From STC-54 sp964504665 (lineage in GTDB: Bacteria > Patescibacteriota > Microgenomatia > Daviesbacterales > UBA10151), in NCBI GenBank assembly GCA_964504665.1, contig CAZDEH010000007.1:1-45813 (forward strand): a stretch of 45,813 nucleotides of DNA, read 5' to 3'. Below, in pieces: positions 39,825-45,813 of the stretch; the first letter of the stretch is position 1; the number at the start of each line of letters is the position of its first letter. The notes under the pieces are model-generated. The model saw nothing but the letters and a program-made list of their open reading frames with translations, was not told the origin of the DNA and did not search any database. The translations under genes and the position numbers were made by a program.

Positions 39825-40492
39825 TTCTTGGGCATAAGCCACTTGATCCAAAACAAATTGCTGATAATTCTGGGGGTTTTTAAAATGACCTAGTATCTCT
39901 TCTTTAGCACAAAAACCTTTATTGTTTTTATTGATATATTCCTGGTATGAAGACCATTTATATTGTTCTAAATTTTTAGCTAGACCTGAAACTAGTGGGT
40001 TAAGATGGATATAACGGGAAACATGAAGTAATTGTTCGTTGCTTTCCATAATTACTGCTTTGAATTCACTCTGAAATAGATGTCCAACGCGGTTATATTT
40101 AGTGTTGTAATATTTAGTATAACTATTACTGAGGTTACTTAAAAATTCGGTTATTCCTTTATCTCTAACTTGTTTTAATAATAAATGGAAATGATTAGGC
40201 ATTAAACAGTAGGCAAGAATTTCGACTAATTTTCTATTTTCATCTAATTTGGTTATCGCAAGAGAAGGAAATTTAGAGAATCTAGGCTTGGGACCTTCTA
40301 TTTGATAGTAAATTAAAGTTTTTAGGAATCTTTGGTAGTCTCTTTGGTTTTCAAATATTGGCCGTTTTTCGCTTCCACGGTTATAAATATGATAAAAATG
40401 GTTATTAATAAAAGGAATAATTCTTGAAGGCATACAAAGCCTATCATAGATTTAAAATCCGTAGGTGTCAATCTAATCCACCCCTGGGGTGG
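39768..40492. mobile_element. REP-flanked RAYT element (REPtron-like)
   Basis: A Y1 transposase gene lies between two palindromes in inverted orientation: CACCCC-A-GGGGTG (39768-39780) and CCACCCC-T-GGGGTGG (40478-40492). REP-associated tyrosine transposases are known to be flanked by inverted REP hairpins of this sort and to mobilise them. No target-site duplication is expected of HUH elements, and none is seen. It separates nrdJ from cobO. Confidence 0.7.
39786..40433 (-). CDS. REP-associated tyrosine transposase (Y1/HUH, IS200-like)
   Basis: 215 residues, apparently intact. Markers: FYHIYNRGSEK near the N-terminus, the metal-binding HUH motif MPNHFHLLLKQ, and a Tyr-rich helix SNSYTKYYNTKYNRVGHLF with the nucleophilic Tyr and the GHLFQSEFK segment, then RYIHLNPL. 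It nicks and joins single-stranded DNA at REP hairpins. The start ATG is at 40433. It is antisense to the nrdJ-cobO genes around it. Confidence 0.92.
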   Translation of the reverse strand: MPSRIIPFINNHFYHIYNRGSEKRPIFENQRDYQRFLKTLIYYQIEGPKPRFSKFPSLAITKLDENRKLVEILAYCLMPNHFHLLLKQVRDKGITEFLSNLSNSYTKYYNTKYNRVGHLFQSEFKAVIMESNEQLLHVSRYIHLNPLVSGLAKNLEQYKWSSYQEYINKNNKGFCAKEEILGHFKNPQNYQQFVLDQVAYAQELAMIKHQLIDEV

Positions 40493-40529
40493 CTGCACGG
40501 ATAACACAAAAAAATTGTATCATTCGAAT

Positions 40530-41081
40530 GTGAACATAAATAAGACCTCAATACACAAAAAGGGCTTGGTGATTGTTTATACAGGTGAAGGGAAAGGAAA
40601 AACTACTGCAGCATTAGGTCTAACACTTAGATCCTTGGGATATGGGAAAAAAGTTTTAATTATCCAGTTTGGGAAAGCTGTTTTTAGTGGAGAAGTTAAA
40701 GCTCTCAAAAAATTTGGTTCCCAAGTAAAACTTATTCAGGGAGGTAAAGGATTTGTGGGTATTTTAGGAGATCAGAAACCTCTTGAGGAGCATAAGAAAG
40801 CAGCCGAGATTGCCTTTAGTAAATTAAATAAAGAGATTATTTCTGATAAGTGGGATCTGGTAATTGCAGATGAGATTATTGGGGCAGTTTATGCTAAACT
40901 ATTAAACGAAAGGTCAGTTTTAGATCTGATAAGTCACAAGCCAATCTTTGTTGATTTAGTTTTGACAGGTTGGGGAGCAAGTCAAAAAATGATTAGTGGG
41001 GCTGATTTAGTCAGTGAGATAAAATCTATAAAACATCCTTTTGAACATGGGCTCAAGGCTAAAAAGGGGATTGATTTTTAA
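40530..41081 (+). CDS. cobO: ATP:corrinoid adenosyltransferase (CobO/BtuR/CobA type)
   Basis: 183 residues from GTG at 40530. P-loop GEGKGKTTAALG (about 19-30), IIQFGK, and a Walker-B-like LVIADEIIGAV, with the C-terminal LVLTGWGA segment where the family has LTGR.AP. It adds the adenosyl group to cob(I)alamin, the cofactor of the class II reductase encoded just upstream; no other B12 biosynthesis gene is seen, so salvage is likely. TATCAT (40518-40523) lies 6 nt before the GTG, suggesting a leaderless GTG start; an in-frame TTG at 40515 would overlap that box. Its promoter lies just past the RAYT element. Confidence 0.85.
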   Translation: MNINKTSIHKKGLVIVYTGEGKGKTTAALGLTLRSLGYGKKVLIIQFGKAVFSGEVKALKKFGSQVKLIQGGKGFVGILGDQKPLEEHKKAAEIAFSKLNKEIISDKWDLVIADEIIGAVYAKLLNERSVLDLISHKPIFVDLVLTGWGASQKMISGADLVSEIKSIKHPFEHGLKAKKGIDF

Positions 41082-41100
41082 ATTTCCTTCTTGCAAAAAA

Positions 41101-41127
41101 TTAGCACTCATGATAAACTATTGCTAG
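41101..41127 (+). promoter_or_regulatory. CIRCE-like HrcA operator upstream of lon
   Basis: TTAGCACTC (41101-41109) is a perfect left half of the CIRCE element; after exactly 9 nt TATTGCTAG (41119-41127) matches the right half GAGTGCTAA at six of nine bases. It overlaps a plausible promoter (TTGCAA 41091-41096, 17 nt, TAAACT 41114-41119). Confidence 0.55.
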
Positions 41128-41141
41128 TTTGAAAGTAAAAA

Positions 41142-43602
41142 ATGATTACTGATTATCTGACTCAATCAATAAAGCTTCCGGATCAGTTGCCTGTTGGTCC
41201 TCTCCGTGATACAGTTATGTTTCCGGAAACCACTCTACCCATTGTTTCTGGTAGACCAAAATCTAAATCTGCACTGGATAGCGCCTGGTCAACAAACCGC
41301 TTAATTGTTTTTGTCACTCAAAAAAACAGTAGACTTGAAGATCCTGGAGCCAAAGACTTATATCAAGTGGGAACAGTTTGTTTACTTAAGCGGATGATTA
41401 AAAATCCTGAAGGAGACTATACTGTGTCAGCAGAGGGATTGACCAGAGTATACCTCAAAAATATTACTCAAACAGATCCTTATATAGAAGCGGAGATAGC
41501 AGAAATTCCTCAGCTTTTTGAAAAAAATGAAGAAACAGAAGCTTTGGTCCGGACAGTTCGTGAACAATTCAAGAAATATATTGAGCTCGGTGGAAATCCT
41601 ATGTTTGATCTGGCAGTAATGCCTTCATGGACTGCAAATTGGGCCGTGATCATTCAAAATGATGATCCCAACTTATTAGTTAACTCCATTACTCAGGCGA
41701 TAGATTTTAAGGTAATTGATAAACAGCAACTACTGGAAATGGTTTCAGCTACAGAGAGGTTAAGAAGACTTTCTGAACTGATGGCAAAAGAAATTAAAAT
41801 CTTAGGTATTTCTCAAAATATTCATTCTAAAACTCAGGAGAGAGTTTCTAAAATGACCCGTGAAGCAATTCTACGCGAACAAATGAAGAGTATTGAAGAA
41901 GAATTGGGATCAAATGACGAAAATCAAGAAATTCATGAATTTGAATTAAAGATTAAGAAATCAGGTATGTCGAAAGAGGTGAGAGAAAAAGCTCTGAAAG
42001 AACTGTCAGGATTAGCCAAAATGTCTTCGCTTAATCCGGAAGCTTCTTATAAGCGGAATTACTTAGAATGGTTAACAGAGCTACCATGGAAGATTTCAAC
42101 TGGAAAAAAAGTTGATATAAAAAAAGCAGAAAATGTATTAGAAGAAGATCATTATGGTTTGCAAAAAGTTAAAGAGAGAGTTCTGGAATTTTTAGCTGTA
42201 CATAAATTATCAGGTAAAGTTAAAGGTCCGATTCTTTGTTTTGCCGGACCGCCGGGAACAGGAAAAACCTCGATTGGGAAATCAATTGCCAGAGCACTCA
42301 ATCGAAAATTTGTTAAAGTCTCTCTGGGTGGTATCAGAGATGAAGCAGAGATTAGAGGACACAGAAGAACTTATGTTGGATCTATGCCTGGGAGAATCAT
42401 TCAGGCCATCAAACAAGCGGGTACTACCAATCCTGTTTTCATGTTAGATGAAATAGATAAAATCGGAGCTGATTACCGGGGGGATCCTTCTGCAGCACTG
42501 CTGGAAGCTTTGGATCCAGAACAAAATGATTCTTTCTCTGATCATTATTTGGAAGTTCCTTTTGACTTATCAAATGTAATGTTTATTACTACAGCCAATA
42601 TGTTAGATACTATTCCACCGGCTCTCCGTGATAGATTGGAAATCATTAGATATCCTGGTTACACCACTGATGAAAAATTCCATATTGCTACTAAATTCTT
42701 AATTCCCAAACAAATTCAAAATCACGGATTAAAAAATAAGCAGATAGAGTTTGAAGATAATGCAATTTGCGACATTGTTGAAAAATATACCCGGGAGGCT
42801 GGGGTTAGAAATTTAGAAAGAGAGATGTCGTCAGTAATCAGAAAAATTGCCCGGAAAATTGCAGAAGGAAGTAAAGTAAAAAAATATATAATCACCTCTA
42901 AAGAAATCGCAAAATTGCTTGGTCCGGCTAAATTCACACCCCAACTGGCTGAAGTAGAAGACTCAGTGGGTACCAGTACTGGTATGGCTTGGACAGAAGC
43001 AGGCGGCGACATATTATTTAATGAAGTAACTTTAATGCCGGGTAAGGGTCTAATCACTCTGACGGGACAACTGGGNNNNNNNNNNAGGTCAACTGCTTTT
43101 AACAGGACAGTTGGGAGATGTAATGAAAGAATCAGCTCAAGCTGCTATGTCTTATGTGAGAGCTCATTGGAGAGAATTTGGTCTGCAAGAAAAATTTTAT
43201 CAAAAAATGGATATTCACGTACATGTACCAGAAGGAGCTGTACCCAAAGATGGTCCGTCAGCAGGAACTGCTCTAACTACAGCAATTGTGTCTGCTTTGA
43301 CAAAAATTCCGGTTCATAAAGATGTAGCTATGACAGGTGAGGTTACACTTCGTGGTAGGGTTTTAGAAATTGGTGGGCTTAAGGAAAAAGTTTTAGCAGC
43401 TCATAGGGCTGGAGTAAAAACCATTATTGCTCCGGAAAACAACAAAAAAGATCTAGAAGACATTCCGGGACTTGTTAAAAAAGATTTACAATTTGTTTTT
43501 GTCAAAAATATTAACGAAGTGCTGGAGATAGCGTTAACAAGACCTCCGCAACCTGCTCCTTTTAGAGTTTCTTCCAAACCAATCTACCCTGCCATAGCAT
43601 AA
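41142..43602 (+). CDS. lon: ATP-dependent protease Lon (split by an assembly join)
   Basis: Degrades damaged and regulatory proteins in the cytoplasm. N-terminal LON substrate domain (about 1-210), coiled middle, AAA+ module with Walker A GPPGTGKTS and Walker B VFMLDEIDKIG, sensor and lid, then the Ser-Lys protease domain: catalytic Ser in PKDGPSAGTAL and Lys in GGLKEKVLAA. Ten Ns at 43076-43085 break the frame. The codons before them (GLITLTGQLG) and after them (GQLLLTGQLG) are two versions of the same stretch. Dropping 43047-43086 restores one frame of 806 residues, the family's normal length. So lon is intact and the break is an assembly artefact. Confidence 0.92.
43076..43085. other. Assembly gap (10 N) with duplicated flanks
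   Basis: Ten undefined bases inside lon. The roughly 29 bases on either side (43047-43075 and 43087-43115) encode homologous decapeptides with mostly synonymous differences, so the join probably links two strain variants or error-containing contig ends that should overlap. Confidence 0.9.
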
Positions 43603-43649
43603 GAATTGAATCTTGACTTTTAGCTTCAACTTATAGTAAATTATTAAAG

Positions 43650-45656
43650 ATGGAGTTTGTTTTAGCCAACTCAACACTGTTGATTTTAGGTGCAGCTTTA
43701 GCAGCTATTTTTTATGGCTTGTTTTTAAGTAGCTGGATTTTGAAGCTTCCTTCTGGGAGCGATAAAATGAAAGAAATTGCCTCAGCTATTCAAGAAGGAG
43801 CTGCAGCTTATCTTAATAAACAATATCGCACTATTGCTATTGTGGCTGCATTTTTATTTATTCCTTTATGGCTATTTTTAGGACAAAGTTCAGCGATTGG
43901 CTTTTTGGTTGGAGCGATTGCTTCTTCTGCAGCAGGGTATATTGGAATGAATGTTTCTGTCCGGGCCAATGTAAGAACCGCTGAGGCAGCAAAATCAGGA
44001 TTACAACAAGCTTTAAATGTAGCTTTTAAAGGTGGAGCAGTCACCGGGCTTATGGTTGTAGGTATGGGACTTTTAGCTGTATCCGGATTCTATTTTTTGA
44101 CCTCTGATATTAAAGCCTTAGTGGGACTTGGTTTTGGAGGAAGCTTAATTTCTGTTTTTGCCAGGCTCGGTGGAGGAATTTTTACTAAAGGTGCTGATGT
44201 AGGAACTGATATGGTTGGAAAAATAGAAGCAGGAATTCCTGAGGATGATCCCAGAAATCCAGGTGTAATTGCTGATAATGTAGGAGATAATGTTGGTGAT
44301 TGTGCAGGAATGGCAGCAGATCTATTTGAAACTTATGCCGTTACTGCTGTGGCTACGATTTTGCTGGGAAGTTTGGTTTTTGCCAATTTTGGTAATGCAG
44401 TTACCTACCCATTATTACTGGGTGCTTCCTCCATAATTGCCTCGATTACAGGAGTTTCCTTTGTCAGATTAGGTCAAGATAAAAATATTATGCGAGCCCT
44501 TTATAAGGGTTTAGCTGTATCAGCAGCTCTATCAGCGATTGCTTTTTATCCGATCACTATTTCTGTTATGAAAGATAATGGGCAATTTGATGTGATGAGT
44601 TTATATATCGCGTCACTTTTAGGTTTAGTTGTGACGGTTGGGATGGTAGGAATTACTGAGTATTATACTTCAACAAGTTATAAACCGGTTAGGAGTATCG
44701 CTGAAGCTTCTACAACCGGCCATGGGACTAATATCATTGCCGGTCTGGCTATCTCTATGAAATCAACTCTGTTACCGGTTATTCTCATTTCTAGTGCTAT
44801 TTTAGTATCTTACAATCTGGCTGGTCTTTATGGTATTGCAGTGGCTGCAATGTCAATGCTTTCAATGACGGGAATTGTGGTAGCTATTGATGCTTATGGA
44901 CCAATTACAGATAATGCTGGTGGTATTGCAGAGATGGCTGGGCTTCCGGAATCAGTCAGAAATATAACTGATCCTCTGGATGCTGTAGGGAACACCACTA
45001 AAGCTGTAACTAAAGGTTATGCAATTGCTTCAGCCGGTTTGGCAGCACTAGTATTGTTTGCTTCATACGCTGAGGAACTGGTTGCAGTCGGTAAAAACCT
45101 AACTTTTTCATTATCTGATCCAAACGTGATTGTTGGTCTGTTTATTGGTGGGGCTTTGCCATATTTTTTTGGAGCTTTAGCCATGGAAGCTGTTGGAAAA
45201 GCAGCCTATGCAGTGGTTAATGAGGTTAGACGCCAGTTTAAAGAGATTAAAGGAATTATGGAAGGGAAAGCTAAGCCGGATTATGGCAGAGCAGTGGCGA
45301 TTGTAACTGAAGCTGCACAAAAAGAGATGTTACTACCAGCCTTAATTCCGGTAGTAGTACCTCTGTTGGTGGGAATTGTACTTGGTCCTACTGCTTTGGG
45401 AGGACTTTTGGTAGGAATTATAGTTACGGGAATTTTTGTAGCTATTTCTATGACCACTGGAGGTGCTGCTTGGGATAACGCTAAAAAGTATATTGAAGCA
45501 GGAAATTTTGGTGGTAAAAAATCTCCAACACATCAAGCAGCAGTTACAGGAGATACAGTAGGGGATCCATACAAAGATACAGCAGGACCATCAATAAACC
45601 CAATGATAAAAGTAGCTAATATAGTAGCTTTACTTCTGGTCCCATTCCTCAGTTAA
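43650..45656 (+). CDS. hppA: Membrane-bound pyrophosphatase, K+-independent H+-pumping type
   Basis: 668 residues, about 16 membrane segments. Couples hydrolysis of pyrophosphate to ion export. The substrate loop KGADVGTDMVGKIEAGIPED and NPGVIADNVGDNVGDCAGMAAD are complete, as is GGAAWDNAKKYIEAG and the late TVGDPYKDTAGPS. The K+-dependence site reads GNTTKAVTKG, with Lys451 where K+-dependent enzymes have Ala, and Thr three residues later, so the enzyme should be K+-independent and H+-pumping. It would recover energy from PPi released by, for example, tRNA charging. A TATAGT lies shortly upstream (about 43632). Confidence 0.95.
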   Translation: MEFVLANSTLLILGAALAAIFYGLFLSSWILKLPSGSDKMKEIASAIQEGAAAYLNKQYRTIAIVAAFLFIPLWLFLGQSSAIGFLVGAIASSAAGYIGMNVSVRANVRTAEAAKSGLQQALNVAFKGGAVTGLMVVGMGLLAVSGFYFLTSDIKALVGLGFGGSLISVFARLGGGIFTKGADVGTDMVGKIEAGIPEDDPRNPGVIADNVGDNVGDCAGMAADLFETYAVTAVATILLGSLVFANFGNAVTYPLLLGASSIIASITGVSFVRLGQDKNIMRALYKGLAVSAALSAIAFYPITISVMKDNGQFDVMSLYIASLLGLVVTVGMVGITEYYTSTSYKPVRSIAEASTTGHGTNIIAGLAISMKSTLLPVILISSAILVSYNLAGLYGIAVAAMSMLSMTGIVVAIDAYGPITDNAGGIAEMAGLPESVRNITDPLDAVGNTTKAVTKGYAIASAGLAALVLFASYAEELVAVGKNLTFSLSDPNVIVGLFIGGALPYFFGALAMEAVGKAAYAVVNEVRRQFKEIKGIMEGKAKPDYGRAVAIVTEAAQKEMLLPALIPVVVPLLVGIVLGPTALGGLLVGIIVTGIFVAISMTTGGAAWDNAKKYIEAGNFGGKKSPTHQAAVTGDTVGDPYKDTAGPSINPMIKVANIVALLLVPFLS

Positions 45657-45813
45657 CAAATTTAAATTTGATATACTAAAAGTTTGGAATCATTTTTTCT
45701 TCTAATACTCAATATTGTATTTGTAGGAACAATTTGGCATATGGATATCACCATAATCTGGCACTGTCGACGAATTCATTAAAGTCGGCAAAAACCTAAC
45801 CATTTTATTTGCA
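45657..45813. other. Window-end segment without a supported gene
   Basis: A/T-rich, with an AAATTTAAATTT palindrome at 45658-45669 just after hppA. The last 40 bases, in one frame, read DEFIKVGKNLTILFA, similar to EELVAVGKNLTFSLS inside hppA (around 45075-45115). This may be chance, or the edge of a second copy or a misassembled end. GTCGAC and GAATTC are adjacent near 45767-45778. Confidence 0.3.

Noticed and set aside
43111..43602. A separate second protease gene after the N gap
   Set aside because: It is the C-terminal part of lon; removing the 40-nt duplicated join restores one continuous frame.
45760..45780. Vector or adapter contamination suggested by adjacent GTCGAC and GAATTC
   Set aside because: Two six-base sites can be adjacent by chance and the flanks are ordinary A/T-rich sequence; not enough to claim contamination.

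Overview
The window is an AT-rich, gene-dense bacterial contig of mostly core metabolic genes with short spacers. Several traits point to a reduced genome of the Patescibacteria (CPR) type, probably Microgenomates-like: a short archaeal-type AspRS next to GluRS, a two-subunit transketolase, RpiB, class II fructose-bisphosphate aldolase, a class II (cobalamin) ribonucleotide reductase with a corrinoid adenosyltransferase, a K+-independent proton pyrophosphatase, and many starts lying only 5-10 nt after a -10 box (leaderless mRNAs). The lineage is inferred from gene content, not from a marker tree.

Layout. 1-2.6 kb: start of a CCA-adding enzyme, a DedA-type membrane protein and recJ. 2.6-3.6 kb: two small unknown genes fired divergently from back-to-back promoters that share one -35 box; each has a short leader ORF and a three-way set of competing RNA helices ending in a terminator, which is the classical architecture of ribosome-mediated attenuation and the most unusual thing in the window. 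3.6-9.6 kb: aspS, a D,D-carboxypeptidase, a membrane-anchored unknown, gltX and murA. 9.6-15.2 kb: a holin-like membrane protein, msrA, a methyltransferase, a lipoprotein with no canonical start codon, a Ca2+-type P-ATPase and a degraded small membrane gene. 15.2-20 kb: a sugar-type cassette (radical SAM/SPASM, NDP-sugar dehydratase-like protein, DegT aminotransferase) split by a fresh IS4-family element with a perfect 9-bp target duplication. 20-20.5 kb: tRNA-Gln(CTG), terminators, palindromic repeats and an unexplained structured segment.

20.5-30.1 kb is one long co-directional run: exonuclease, rpiB, a LOG-family protein, the two transketolase halves, a four-gene copper cassette (cupredoxin, CopA, TauE/SafE-cupredoxin fusion, CopZ), a PfkB kinase and class II aldolase. 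Many genes in it touch or overlap. 30-36.6 kb: SRAP, then cell-envelope genes (SGNH hydrolase, an unknown, an Ltp-domain protein, L,D-transpeptidase, beta-helix protein, cyclophilin), with a 65-bp inverted-repeat element repeated upstream of the minus-strand genes. 36.7-41.1 kb: nrdR, nrdJ and cobO form a deoxynucleotide module, interrupted by a RAYT transposase flanked by REP-like palindromes. 41.1-45.7 kb: lon behind a CIRCE-like operator (with a 10-N assembly join that duplicates about ten codons), then hppA.

Two proteins (the CCA enzyme and CopA) carry in-frame, GC-rich palindromic inserts, so small palindromic elements have been tolerated inside coding regions here. All calls come from reading sequence and motifs; no database search was run.
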